From Bacillota bacterium (GTDB taxonomy: Bacteria > Bacillota > Clostridia > Oscillospirales > Acutalibacteraceae), in NCBI GenBank assembly GCA_029005175.1, contig JAQXFQ010000094.1, positions 1 through 36,774 of the forward strand: DNA of 36,774 bases. Direction: 5' to 3'. Of this stretch, positions 1 to 7,327 are shown in pieces (the stretch's first letter is position 1; the number at the start of each line of letters is the position of its first letter). The notes below the pieces were generated by a model. That model saw only the letters and a list, made by a program, of their open reading frames with translations. It was not told the DNA's origin and searched no databases. Both the position numbers and the translations under genes were made by a program.

Positions 1-136
1 ACCCCGCCAAGAGGACCTGTCCCCTTGGATTCCCATTGTAGGTGTCCTACTTTAGTGCTACTGTAAATTATCATTTATCATTCTTGCTTACAAAAATATT
101 TTTCTTCCGCTAACAAATTTCGAGATTATTTTTGAG

Positions 137-184
137 GCGCGAGGTTTATTCTTTTATCACAAGGAATAAACCTCGCGCTTTTTT
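137..184 (+). terminator. Rho-independent terminator
   Basis: A perfect 15-bp stem (137-151 pairing with 164-178) with a 12-nt loop is followed at once by six T. The T tract lies on the plus strand, so it ends transcription of a plus-strand gene left of the window. It lies between that gene and spoIIAA, so the sporulation operon needs its own promoter in the 35 bases after it or depends on readthrough. I could not identify a sigma-H-type promoter with confidence. Confidence 0.85.
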
Positions 185-218
185 GCGCATTATGGGAAAG
201 GAATGAAATTTTTTCAAA

Positions 219-524
219 ATGGCAGTGACGTTTAAACATTCGGAAAATACTCTCACGGCCGTGCTGTCGGGAGAAATAGACCACCATACCGCCGCCGATT
301 TCAGAACAAGCATTGACCGCGAGGTCGAGCGTATACAGCCCGAACTGCTTATACTTGATTTTGGAGGTATAGGGTTTATGGATTCGTCAGGTATAGGACT
401 GATTATGGGAAGATACAAAAATGCTTCCGAATACGGCGGCAAGGTGCAGGTTGTAAACGCTCCCCCTATGATTGAGCGTATGATAAAGCTGGCCGGAATA
501 GGGCGTCTTGACCTGCTAAAATAA
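219..524 (+). CDS. spoIIAA: Anti-sigma F factor antagonist SpoIIAA (STAS domain)
   Basis: This 101-residue protein has the size and full span of a STAS-domain anti-anti-sigma factor. The phosphorylation-site motif DSSGIG is visible at residues 53-58, with the serine that SpoIIAB phosphorylates. In the known pathway, unphosphorylated SpoIIAA binds SpoIIAB and frees sigma F in the forespore. The start is ATG at 219, because in-frame codons upstream run into TGA at 204-206. The only purine-rich ribosome site (GGGAAAGGA, 194-202) lies an unusually long 16 nt away, and GTG at 225 is an alternative start. spoIIAB and sigF follow on the same strand, which fixes the assignment. The gap to spoIIAB is 125 bp, longer than the overlap usual in Bacillus. 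Confidence 0.95.
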   Translation: MAVTFKHSENTLTAVLSGEIDHHTAADFRTSIDREVERIQPELLILDFGGIGFMDSSGIGLIMGRYKNASEYGGKVQVVNAPPMIERMIKLAGIGRLDLLK

Positions 525-649
525 AATCTACATTTATCATGAACAGCTATTAACAATTACGCGGCTTTATACATCAAATATTAACATATTACGAAAAAAC
601 TATTCACTATAACATCATTAATAAATGAAGAAAGACGGGTAAAATATAA

Positions 650-1105
650 ATGAAAACAAAAGTAAGACCTATAAATGAAATGAAGCTGGTTATCCCCAGC
701 AATTCATCAAATGAAAGCTTCGCACGCTCTACGGTGGCGGCATTCATGGCGCAGCTTGACCCCACCATAGAGGAAATGACCGACCTCAAAACAGCCGTTT
801 CCGAAGCCGTAACCAATTGCATAGTCCACGCCTACCGCGACACTATCGGTCACATCTGGATAGAGGCAGGCATATTTGAGGACGGACGCATTGTTGTGCA
901 AATCAAGGACAAAGGCTGCGGTATTCCCGACGTTGCCAAGGCTCGTGAACCGCTCTTTACCACCGGCGGAAGCGAACGCGCGGGATTGGGCTTTGCAGTG
1001 ATGGAAAGCTTTACCGATAAGCTTCGGGTGAGATCGACTGTCGGTAAGGGCACCACCGTCACCATGGAAAAACGAATCGCCCGCAGATACCGCCATGACA
1101 GTTGA
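650..1105 (+). CDS. spoIIAB: Anti-sigma F factor / serine kinase SpoIIAB
   Basis: This 151-residue GHKL-type kinase binds and inhibits sigma F and phosphorylates SpoIIAA. The N-box (EAVTNCIVHAY, about residues 48-58), G1 box (DKGCGIPD) and G2 box (RAGLGFAVMESF, near residue 120) of the ATP lid are intact, and the length is typical of the family. The preceding 125-bp gap is AT-rich and holds no ORF. The ribosome site is weak (a purine-rich GAAGAAAGACGGG about 12 nt upstream). The last 11 bp overlap sigF, consistent with translational coupling of the anti-sigma factor to its sigma factor. Confidence 0.95.
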   Translation: MKTKVRPINEMKLVIPSNSSNESFARSTVAAFMAQLDPTIEEMTDLKTAVSEAVTNCIVHAYRDTIGHIWIEAGIFEDGRIVVQIKDKGCGIPDVAKAREPLFTTGGSERAGLGFAVMESFTDKLRVRSTVGKGTTVTMEKRIARRYRHDS

Positions 1106-1754
1106 GCAGGACAAGCTCGTCACCGAAAATCTGGGATTGGTACACGCATGTGCCCGCCGATACGTCGGACGCGGCATAGATTACGATGATTTGTATCAAT
1201 CGGGATGTGAGGGTTTGGTCAAGGCGGCAGCAGGGTTTGACAGCAGCCGCAATATCCGCTTTTCCACCTATGCAGTGCCCGCTATACTCGGTGAAATACG
1301 GCGGCTTTTTCGCGACGGAGGCTCGGTAAGAGTTTCCCGCAGCATTCGGGATCTCGGCTTGAAAATCCGCAGGGCAGAGAGTGAGATGCGCGCTGACTTA
1401 GGGCGCGATCCTACTGTATGCGAGCTGGCCGATAAACTCGGTACGGACGCAGAAAGCATCGCTGAGGCAATCGACGCGTCGCGTCCTGTAATATCGCTCA
1501 CCTCAGAACGTGACGGCGAGGAATTTGAAGAGGAAATTCCCGTAGAAAAATTTGATGACGCTATCATTGATATAATTGCTTTGAGACAAATCATATCTAA
1601 GCTGGAAAAGACCGACAGAGAGTTGATCCAGCTCAGATACTTCGGGGGCAAAACCCAATCCGCTGCCGCTAAGCTTCTCGGCATGACCCAAGTGCAGGTT
1701 TCAAGACGTGAAAGAAAGATTATCAAACAGCTTCGAGAACAGTTAACCAAATAA
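1095..1754 (+). CDS. sigF: RNA polymerase sigma-F factor (forespore-specific)
   Basis: This 219-residue sigma factor of the SigB/F/G group directs early forespore transcription during sporulation. Region 2 lies at about residues 13-75 (core-binding and -10 recognition, including YDDLYQSGCEGLVKA and RFSTYAVPAILGEIRR). Region 3 is near residues 80-125, and the region 4 helix-turn-helix is at the C-terminus (TQSAAAKLLGMTQVQVSRRE). The assignment as sigF rather than sigG rests on the two upstream genes spoIIAA and spoIIAB. The ATG at 1095 lies inside the spoIIAB coding end, so translation is probably coupled. No clear terminator follows; the downstream DNA is very AT-rich. Confidence 0.95.
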   Translation: MTVEQDKLVTENLGLVHACARRYVGRGIDYDDLYQSGCEGLVKAAAGFDSSRNIRFSTYAVPAILGEIRRLFRDGGSVRVSRSIRDLGLKIRRAESEMRADLGRDPTVCELADKLGTDAESIAEAIDASRPVISLTSERDGEEFEEEIPVEKFDDAIIDIIALRQIISKLEKTDRELIQLRYFGGKTQSAAAKLLGMTQVQVSRRERKIIKQLREQLTK

Positions 1755-1809
1755 AGTTTTAACAAATTGTAAAAAATTAACTTTTCATAAAATAATGTCT
1801 TAAAAACCG

Positions 1810-1838
1810 TTGATTTTTTATTCAATGTGAAGTATAAT
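1810..1838 (+). promoter_or_regulatory. Sigma-A-type promoter for the small XRE gene
   Basis: A -35 box TTGATT (1810-1815), a 17-bp spacer and a consensus -10 TATAAT (1833-1838). Predicted initiation near 1845 gives a leader of about 180 nt before the ATG at 2027. That leader (1845-2026) holds no ORF but contains an imperfect palindrome near 1920-1936 and a CACAC/GTGTG hairpin near 1934-1956. Confidence 0.7.
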
Positions 1839-2026
1839 AAATTTGTGTTAAAGTATAGTGGTGCATTTTACGTACCAATATAGACTTAATGTCGTCAAAA
1901 TTTGTTGTCAGCTCTTATTTTGTGACATTGTCGCACACTTTTTGTTTTATTGTGTGAATAAAATCCAATTTATTAGTTTTTGTTCAACACAGGTCAACTT
2001 CATAATGTTTCCGAGGTGATATTGTT

Positions 2027-2293
2027 ATGCCACGTATAATAGGTGGAGAAAAGAACAACATTGTAGGCGAAAATATTCGTATTTTACGCGTTACACGCAG
2101 AATGAGCCAGCAGGATCTGGCCGATAAGTTAGAGGCTAAAAATGTCTATGTATGCCGCGGCTCTATTTCCAGAATCGAAGATGGACTCCGCACTGTAACT
2201 GACATCGAGTTAAAGGGCTTCTCTGAAGTATTCGGCGTCAGTGTCAATGACCTTTTTGTCGAGCGAGATGTATTCGGCGAACAGATAAAATAA
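2027..2293 (+). CDS. XRE-family helix-turn-helix transcriptional regulator
   Basis: An 88-residue protein made almost wholly of one Cro/C1-type helix-turn-helix. Residues about 14-75 carry ENIRILRVTRRMSQQDLADKL and a recognition segment around CRGSISRIEDG, ending in the usual hydrophobic helix (FSEVFGVSVNDLF). There is no effector domain, so it probably acts as a small dimeric repressor; its target is not visible. The start is supported by AGGTGAT (2014-2020), 6 nt before the ATG. It is monocistronic, between a sigma-A promoter 190 bp upstream and a hairpin terminator 214 bp downstream. Confidence 0.85.
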   Translation: MPRIIGGEKNNIVGENIRILRVTRRMSQQDLADKLEAKNVYVCRGSISRIEDGLRTVTDIELKGFSEVFGVSVNDLFVERDVFGEQIK

Positions 2294-2506
2294 GCTGACA
2301 TGTTTTATCGTTCTTTTCATGTTACGTATTATCGTAAAGACGAGCAGTTTTTAAACATGCATTTAAGTAAATTGTGTGTAACGGCAATTTTAGGAAGTAA
2401 CGAAATATACACCGTGTAAATTTAGAATTATATCAGTCGGTGAACTTGAACGGCGTAATTATTAACAAATTTTGTGAATTGCTGTAAAAAAGTAAAAACA
2501 CTGTAA
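2294..2506. other. Non-coding AT-rich stretch after the XRE gene
   Basis: There is no ORF of note on either strand and no recognised RNA family. It is the 3' untranslated region between the XRE stop codon and the terminator at 2507-2557. A small RNA using that terminator cannot be excluded, but no convincing internal promoter was found. Confidence 0.4.
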
Positions 2507-2557
2507 ATGCGCGGGATGATTTCCTTTAAAAAGGAAATGTCTCGCGCATCGTCTTTT
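2507..2557 (+). terminator. Rho-independent terminator of the XRE transcript
   Basis: The arms at 2507-2526 and 2531-2549 pair over about 19 bp with one bulge and two non-Watson-Crick positions. The tail is TCGTCTTTTTTA. Confidence 0.8.
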
Positions 2558-2573
2558 TTATCGAAATTAAACT

Positions 2574-2611
2574 AAAAACAGGCTGACGCTAATTTCTGTC
2601 AGCCTGTTTTT
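2574..2611. terminator. Bidirectional terminator (end of znuB)
   Basis: A perfect 14-bp stem AAAAACAGGCTGAC (2574-2587) pairs with 2598-2611. T-rich flanks lie on both strands. The znuB stop codon (2613-2615) directly abuts it, so its main role is ending the minus-strand zinc operon. Confidence 0.85.
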
Positions 2612-2612
2612 T

Positions 2613-3461
2613 TTAGTTGTGCTTGATTATTGACTTAGATGCATCCTTGGCGGTAAACTTACCGCGCAGGTAATCGACCAGACAGAATACCGCAAAAACC
2701 GCAATATTGATAATTACCACACTGGCTCCGGTGGGCGCGGAATATTCGTATGACAACGCCACACCCGAAAAGAAACACACCACTGAAATAGCCGCCGAGC
2801 ATATGACTACATTTCGGAAGCATTTAAAGAGCCTCATTGACGACATCGCGGGAAATATTATCAGGCTGGAAATAAGCAGCGCGCCTATCATGCGCATGCC
2901 CAGCACTATCGTAACGGCCGTAAGCACCGCAATGAGCATGTTATAGAATTCCACACGTATGCCCGTAGCGCGAGCGAATGACTCGTCAAAGGTAACCGCG
3001 AAGATTTTATTGTAAAACAATACATAAAGCACCAGCACAGTAAGCGAAAGTATCACGCTAAGCGCAACATCTGATTTACTGATAGCCAGCACGCTGCCAA
3101 ACATATAATTATTAATATCGGTGTTTATGCCCGAGCGCATGGATATGATGAAAATTCCGATTGCCAATGCGCCTGTAGAAACCAGCGCAATCGCCGAATC
3201 GCCCTTTATTTTGCTGTTTCCGCTGAGCCTGAGCAGCAGGAACGACGCCGCAACTACCACGGGAATGGCCATGGTGAGCGGTGCCCAATTCATCACGGTG
3301 GCCACAGCCATCGCGCTGAAAGCGACATGCGACAGTCCGTCGCCTATCATTGAATACCGTTTAAGTACCAGATTGACGCCCAGCAATGCCGAGCAGAGCG
3401 AAACCAGCGTGCCGACTATCAGCGCGCGCTGAATGAACGGATATGAAAGCATTTCAAGCAT
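2613..3461 (-). CDS. znuB: Zinc ABC transporter permease (ZnuB/AdcB family)
   Basis: This 282-residue polytopic membrane protein of the ABC-3 metal permease family passes Zn2+ (or Mn2+) from the lipoprotein ZnuA through the membrane. It has about eight hydrophobic segments. The family-typical N-terminal stretch (AIVGTL..ALLGVNLVLKRYSMIGDGLSH) and the later metal-permease region (GMRMIGALLISSLIIFPA) are visible. I place the start at ATG 3461 (MLEMLSYPF), just after the znuC stop and preceded by GGAAGGGG. A longer in-frame reading to 3554 would overlap znuC and is rejected. Third structural gene of the operon, ending in the terminator at 2574-2611. Confidence 0.92.
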   Translation of the reverse strand: MLEMLSYPFIQRALIVGTLVSLCSALLGVNLVLKRYSMIGDGLSHVAFSAMAVATVMNWAPLTMAIPVVVAASFLLLRLSGNSKIKGDSAIALVSTGALAIGIFIISMRSGINTDINNYMFGSVLAISKSDVALSVILSLTVLVLYVLFYNKIFAVTFDESFARATGIRVEFYNMLIAVLTAVTIVLGMRMIGALLISSLIIFPAMSSMRLFKCFRNVVICSAAISVVCFFSGVALSYEYSAPTGASVVIINIAVFAVFCLVDYLRGKFTAKDASKSIIKHN

Positions 3462-3468
3462 GTCTGTA

Positions 3469-4176
3469 TCAACCCCTTCCCATAAATGACTTGCCGAGGG
3501 TACTTTTGGAATAATCAGTAGTCTTGCCGAAAAACTGCACCGTGTGCTTGACATGCAGTATTTTATTTGACCACTTCACCGCCATGTCAACATCGTGAGA
3601 CACCATGATAATGGTAATGCGGTGCTTTTGGTTTATGTTGCCGATGATTGAGTATATATCCGAGGTCACGAGAGGATCCAGCCCCGTCACAGGCTCGTCC
3701 AAAATCAACACCTTATTGGACGAGCAAAGGGCGCGCGCCAGCAATACGCGCTGCTGCTGACCGCCTGACAGCTCGCTGTAGGAATGATTGGCGAGCTGCT
3801 CTATGCCAAGCTCCTTCATGTGAGCTTCTGCCTTCGCCTTATCCGCAGATGTATAAAACGGAATAAACCTGCTGTTATTCAGGCAGCCCGACAGCACAAC
3901 TTCTCTGACTGACGCCGGGAAGTCGCGCTGAATTGCGGTCTGCTGAGGTAGATAGCCTATGTCGCGGCGTGATATGCTGTCGGCAAATTCTATGCTGCCG
4001 CTCATTGGCTTTTTCAGTCCCGCCAGACACTTGATGAGCGTAGATTTTCCCGCGCCGTTCTCACCGACTATACATAAATAATCTCCGCGCTGTATGTCAA
4101 AGCTGATGTCCTCCAGCACTGTAATATTCTCATATCCGATAAATAAATTCTTGCATGAAATCAATGGCTTTTTCAA
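3469..4176 (-). CDS. znuC: Zinc ABC transporter ATP-binding protein (ZnuC/AdcC family)
   Basis: This 235-residue ABC ATPase powers the metal importer. Walker A (GENGAGKST, residues about 38-46), the signature LSGGQQQR, Walker B (VLILDEP) and the H-loop SHD are all present. The start is a TTG at 4174-4176 that overlaps the znuA stop (TTGA overlap). An AAGGAGG ribosome site lies 8 nt upstream inside the end of znuA, indicating coupled translation. Family position is set by the lipoprotein and ABC-3 permease neighbours. Confidence 0.93.
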   Translation of the reverse strand: MKKPLISCKNLFIGYENITVLEDISFDIQRGDYLCIVGENGAGKSTLIKCLAGLKKPMSGSIEFADSISRRDIGYLPQQTAIQRDFPASVREVVLSGCLNNSRFIPFYTSADKAKAEAHMKELGIEQLANHSYSELSGGQQQRVLLARALCSSNKVLILDEPVTGLDPLVTSDIYSIIGNINQKHRITIIMVSHDVDMAVKWSNKILHVKHTVQFFGKTTDYSKSTLGKSFMGRG

Positions 4177-5156
4177 TTGAGCGCCTCCTTCAATACACTT
4201 AAATTAGCCGTCATAAGGCTGAGGTATGTCTCCCCCGCCTCAAAATCATCGGCGGTAATATTGTGGCATGTGTTGAACTGCAATGCCTTGGCGCCTGTAC
4301 ATTCCGCAATGGCATCGGCCACCTTGTGATTGGACAATTCTATATAAAATATCACGGGAATGTCATCCTGCTTCACCTTGTCAACCAAAAAGGCTACAGT
4401 GGTCGCGCTCGGCTCAGTCTCAGAGGCACAGCCCGGAAACGCCGCGTAATAATCCAATCCGTATTCTTTCACAAAATAAAGCAGCGGGAAACGGTCGCCG
4501 AATATCAAAGTTCCGCGCGCGGCATTTGCTACAATATCACGGATTTCGCTGTCAAGCCCGGTAACCTGCGCGATATATTCATTTGCGTTTGCGGTATAAT
4601 ATTCCGCATTGTTCGGATCGACCTCGCACAATGCACGCAAAATCTCACTTACTATTAATATTGCATTAATCGGAGACGTCCACACATGCTCGTCGTACTC
4701 AACCTCATCTTCGTCGTGGTCGTGCTCTTCATGGCAATCCTCATCATGCTCATGAGCATGCCCTTTTTCGGTCATGCCGTCCGAGTGCTCCTCAGCTATG
4801 CCGCTTACACAGTCCATAGCTGAAACTATTTTCATTTTGTTATTATCCACCGAATCAAAAACCGAATCCAGCCAGCTTTCCGATTCGCCGCCGACATTTA
4901 AGAACAAATCGCAGTGAGATATTCTGATAATATCCTTTGGCGTCGGTTCATAAGAATGAGCCTCCATGCCGGGCTTTAGCAACAGTGTGATTTCTGCCCG
5001 GTCACCGGCTATCTGCCGCGCAAAATCGTACTGCGGAAATACCGTAGCGACAATAGAAACCTTGCTGCTGTCCTCATATCCTGCCTTGCCGCAGCCCGAC
5101 AGTACGCCCAAAAGCAGTGCCGCAGACAGCATAACAGATAAAATTTTTATTTTCAT
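4173..5156 (-). CDS. znuA: Zinc-binding lipoprotein, substrate-binding component (ZnuA/AdcA family)
   Basis: A 327-residue extracellular solute-binding protein of the cluster A-I metal family. The N-terminus is a lipoprotein signal (MKIKILSVMLSAALLLGVLSGC) with lipobox LSGC at residues 19-22. The mature protein carries expected metal ligands (GMEAHSYEPTP, DEHVWTSP). Between them is a His/Asp/Glu-rich loop (about residues 133-160, repeated H-E/D-H) typical of zinc rather than manganese binders. The start is ATG 5156; the longer frame to 5210 lacks a ribosome site and would hide the signal peptide. AGAGGA lies 12 nt upstream. Only 23 bp separate it from the regulator gene upstream. Confidence 0.94.
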   Translation of the reverse strand: MKIKILSVMLSAALLLGVLSGCGKAGYEDSSKVSIVATVFPQYDFARQIAGDRAEITLLLKPGMEAHSYEPTPKDIIRISHCDLFLNVGGESESWLDSVFDSVDNNKMKIVSAMDCVSGIAEEHSDGMTEKGHAHEHDEDCHEEHDHDEDEVEYDEHVWTSPINAILIVSEILRALCEVDPNNAEYYTANANEYIAQVTGLDSEIRDIVANAARGTLIFGDRFPLLYFVKEYGLDYYAAFPGCASETEPSATTVAFLVDKVKQDDIPVIFYIELSNHKVADAIAECTGAKALQFNTCHNITADDFEAGETYLSLMTANLSVLKEALN

Positions 5157-5179
5157 TTTCTGAATATATCCTCTTGGTA

Positions 5180-5611
5180 TTAACCTTTTATCGTATTTTG
5201 ATGAGCGCACTTTTCACACATACCGTAAATCACGGTGCGCGCATTATCTACCTTAAATCTGTGGTGCTCGACAATGTGCCGCTCAAATTCCTCCATAAAT
5301 TCACAGTCCATGTGTATTATTTCACCGCAGACCGTGCATTTAAGGTGGAAATGCCTGTCGCAGCCGTTCAGGTCGTCAATGAACTGATACATGGCGCAGC
5401 CGCCGCTTTCCGAGATGAATTTTTTGACCGTGCCTTTTTCCAGCAGTCTTTCAAGACTGCGGTAAATGGTAGCCTTGCCGATTTTTTTACCTGCATTCAT
5501 AAAATATATGTAAATCTCATCTGCGGTAACACAGCTTTGAGGGTTAAGCCGAAAATATTCAATCACAGCCTCCTGCTGCCGCGTGCGATAATTCTTTTTG
5601 ACCTCAGCCAT
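5180..5611 (-). CDS. zur: Fur-family metalloregulator, probable zinc uptake regulator Zur
   Basis: A 143-residue Fur-family repressor. It has an N-terminal winged helix (TADEIYIYFMNAGKKIGKATIYRSLERL), followed by the HFHLKC metal-site motif and two structural CxxC pairs (CTVC and CEKC) in the dimerisation domain. I choose Zur over Fur because it is the first gene of the zinc importer operon; this is context, not proof. The start is ATG 5611 with AAAGGATG about 8 nt upstream. The 15 codons upstream in the open frame overlap the operator and are not counted. It is probably autoregulated through the box at 5638-5652. Confidence 0.9.
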   Translation of the reverse strand: MAEVKKNYRTRQQEAVIEYFRLNPQSCVTADEIYIYFMNAGKKIGKATIYRSLERLLEKGTVKKFISESGGCAMYQFIDDLNGCDRHFHLKCTVCGEIIHMDCEFMEEFERHIVEHHRFKVDNARTVIYGMCEKCAHQNTIKG

Positions 5612-5637
5612 CGTAAAACATCCTTTGAATTTAAAAT

Positions 5638-5652
5638 TGATAATCATTTTCA
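5638..5652 (-). promoter_or_regulatory. Fur/Zur-type operator box
   Basis: Reading TGAAAATGATTATCA on the minus strand, it matches the 7-1-7 Fur-family consensus TGATAATNATTATCA at all but one position. It lies just downstream of the predicted start of transcription and 26 bp before the zur ATG, the place expected for repression of the whole zinc operon. Confidence 0.75.
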
Positions 5653-5664
5653 AATTGCTAAGAT

Positions 5665-5692
5665 ATTATAACATATTTACAGTAAAAATCAA
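5665..5692 (-). promoter_or_regulatory. Sigma-A-type promoter of the zur-znuACB operon
   Basis: On the minus strand, -35 TTGATT (5687-5692), a 16-bp spacer and consensus -10 TATAAT (5665-5670). No other promoter is apparent in the 23-bp gap before znuA, so all four genes are probably one transcript. Confidence 0.75.
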
Positions 5693-5714
5693 GGGTGAAA
5701 TCAAAATAAATTTT

Positions 5715-5783
5715 TAAGGAAACGCTGATTTAATTCCTCAAAAAGTAGAATACGTGATATAATTAAAGGAAACGCTGAATAAA
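5715..5783. repeat. Two direct copies of a short dispersed repeat
   Basis: GGAAACGCTGATTTAA (from 5718) and GGAAACGCTGAATAAA (from 5768), each preceded by TTAA or TTAAA, lie about 50 bp apart. Related copies occur at 30421, 35676 (inverted) and 35930, and a core (CTGAATAAATCAGC, inverted) at about 17925. They look like ends or relics of a dispersed element. Confidence 0.5.
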
Positions 5784-6064
5784 GGCTTTGACATCACGTT
5801 TGCGGACATCGACGCCGCCCACAGCGTTAGAGCCTGTTTAGTATCTCTTCAATCTCTTCACGCGCGGTCTGCTTGCATCTTTTCCGCCATATTTCGCCAA
5901 AATCCTCGTTAATACACAAAGTATTGCCTGCGGTTTTGGCTTCATCCGGCGAAAAATCCGGCAGCGCAGTACGCACATGCCGAGATGCTAAACAGGCTCT
6001 TACAGACGTCTTGCCGGACAAAAAATATTCTGCGCACACAATAGTAACGGAGGTATCCAAATGA
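5784..6064 (+). pseudogene. 3' remnant of a lost gene, interrupted by a MITE
   Basis: Removing the 170-bp element at 5830-5999 and one TTA copy joins two reading frames into one, GFDITFADIDAAHSV then TDVLPDKKYSAHTIVTEVSK. The frame ends in TGA at 6062-6064, overlapping the pfkB start ATG by two bases (ATGA). That is how the last codons of an upstream operon gene would look. The 5' part is gone; the frame meets the dispersed repeat at about 5768-5783 and a stop before it. I do not recognise the protein family. The operon-style overlap suggests it once was co-transcribed with the kinase gene. Confidence 0.5.
5830..5999. mobile_element. 170-bp MITE with 18-bp terminal inverted repeats and TTA target duplication
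   Basis: The left end GAGCCTGTTTAGTATCTC (5830-5847) and right end GAGATGCTAAACAGGCTC (5982-5999) are inverted repeats with one mismatch. They are flanked by identical TTA triplets (5827-5829 and 6000-6002), a 3-bp target duplication. It is too short for a transposase, so it is a non-autonomous element; a 3-bp TTA duplication fits an IS5-like mobiliser, by inference only. The interior has an open frame on the minus strand ending at the left terminal repeat, of unknown meaning. It sits in the remnant gene upstream of pfkB. Confidence 0.8.
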
Positions 6065-6963
6065 TTTATACAATCACATTTAACCCTTCAATTGATTATG
6101 TAGTTCACATGGACAAGCTCGAATTCGGGATTACCAATCGCTCCAAAAGCGAGGAGTATTATTTCGGAGGCAAGGGCATAAACGTCTCATGGATACTCAA
6201 GGAGCTTGACAAGCCGTCGGTTGCGCTTGGTTTCGTAGCCGGCTTCACGGGCAAGGCGATTGAGGACGGAGTAAAAAATCACGGGATCGAGTCCGACTTC
6301 ATTCATCTCGACTCGGGCAACAGCCGCATAAATATAAAAATCAAGACCGGAGATGAAACCGAAATCAACTGTCAGGGACCTGAAATATCACAAGAAGCAA
6401 TCGATATGCTTTTCAGCATAATTTCCAAAATAAAAGACGGAGACACCTTGATTCTGGCGGGCAGCATACCAAGCTCACTGCCTCAGGATATCTATGAGCG
6501 CATTTTGAGCATGATGACGGGCAAAAAAGTCCGCTGCGTGGTGGACGCCACAAAGGAGCTTCTGCTGAATGTGCTGAAATACAAGCCGTTTCTCATCAAG
6601 CCCAACAGACAGGAGCTGGGGGAAATATTCAATGTCAGAATTGCTTCCGATGAAGATATCGTCAGATACGGGCGCAGGCTGCGCGAAATGGGAGCTGTGA
6701 ATGTGCTCATCTCGCTCGGCAAGCACGGCTCGATGCTCATTGACGAGCATGATGAAATCCACAAAATCGGAATAGTGAAGTGCAGGGTAATCAACACGGT
6801 AGGTTCGGGCGATTCCATGGTAGCAGGCTTCATCGCGGGATACATGGATACGGGAGATTACGACTATGCGCTGAAGCTGGGCACAGTGTGCGGCGGCGCA
6901 ACGGCAAGTCTCCCCGGACTCGCAAACAAAGAGCGAATCGCTGAATTGCTGGAGCTTATTTAA
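6061..6963 (+). CDS. pfkB: PfkB-family 1-phosphofructokinase / tagatose-6-phosphate kinase
   Basis: A 300-residue ribokinase-fold sugar-phosphate kinase, probably phosphorylating fructose 1-phosphate (or tagatose 6-phosphate) with ATP in the cytoplasm. The N-terminal family signature appears around residues 36-65 (FGGKGINVSWILKEL). The C-terminal signature NTVGSGDSMVAGF (near residue 245) holds the catalytic aspartate in the GSGD anion hole. Length is normal. GGAGGT at 6049-6054, 6 nt before the ATG, fixes the start. No PTS transporter or DeoR regulator is adjacent, so the exact substrate is open. The original upstream gene and promoter region have been disrupted by repeat elements. Confidence 0.88.
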   Translation: MIYTITFNPSIDYVVHMDKLEFGITNRSKSEEYYFGGKGINVSWILKELDKPSVALGFVAGFTGKAIEDGVKNHGIESDFIHLDSGNSRINIKIKTGDETEINCQGPEISQEAIDMLFSIISKIKDGDTLILAGSIPSSLPQDIYERILSMMTGKKVRCVVDATKELLLNVLKYKPFLIKPNRQELGEIFNVRIASDEDIVRYGRRLREMGAVNVLISLGKHGSMLIDEHDEIHKIGIVKCRVINTVGSGDSMVAGFIAGYMDTGDYDYALKLGTVCGGATASLPGLANKERIAELLELI

Positions 6964-7168
6964 ATCAACGCTCAACCGCGTTAGCCGTGCTAAGCTATGT
7001 TTTGTTGTGGGCTAAAAAAACAATATATATTTTTAACTGACAGGAATCTCATAGAACAAAACATGGTGTTCCTCAATATAGCCATGTTTTCTGAATTTTT
7101 CATATGGGAATGTCAAGAAAAGTGTGTAAGTATTTTTAGTGTGTGGGAAATTATTGCCTAAAAATTTT
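6964..7168. other. Intergenic region without recognisable genes
   Basis: A short inverted repeat TTAGCC/GGCTAA (6981-7014) follows pfkB but lacks a good T tract. The stretch from 7107 (GGGAATGTCAAGAAAAGTGT) resembles the kind of sequence at IS256-type transposon ends, but no partner end or target duplication could be established. Confidence 0.3.
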
Positions 7169-7210
7169 CGTATTTGAGAATTCTAAGCCTGGATAGAATT
7201 CTCAAATACG
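7169..7210. repeat. Perfect 17-bp inverted repeat (large hairpin)
   Basis: CGTATTTGAGAATTCTA (7169-7185) and its exact reverse complement (7194-7210) are separated by 8 bp. No T tract follows on plus (a G7 run follows), so it is not a standard terminator. It may be a transposon relic. Confidence 0.6.
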
Positions 7211-7251
7211 GGGGGGAAAATGGCTCTTCTTCAAATTTTGTGTAAAGGAAA

Positions 7252-7281
7252 ACGGCATAGTCGATTCGTCGACTATGCCGT
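7252..7281 (-). terminator. Terminator for the minus-strand nuclease-domain gene
   Basis: A perfect 13-bp stem ACGGCATAGTCGA closes on a 4-nt loop (TTCG on plus, CGAA on minus). On the minus strand it is followed by TTTCCTTT, so it fits the end of the transcript of the gene at 7328-8026. The T tract is short, hence moderate confidence. Confidence 0.55.
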
Positions 7282-7327
7282 ATCCTAAACAGCGTTCTGG
7301 CGCCCCACCTAAGTGGTGGTTATTATT

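Noticed and set aside
1-136. Short hairpins such as GTAGG/CCTAC near 39-51 and CCAAG/CTTGG near 7-28
   Set aside because: Too short and without context; the gene they might belong to is outside the window.
5788-5793. TTGACA as a -35 box for pfkB
   Set aside because: No -10 box at the right distance; the bases belong to the coding remnant.
5827-6060. 77-residue minus-strand ORF over the MITE
   Set aside because: It ends in the terminal repeat, has no ribosome site and spans the insertion; better explained as sequence inside a mobile element.
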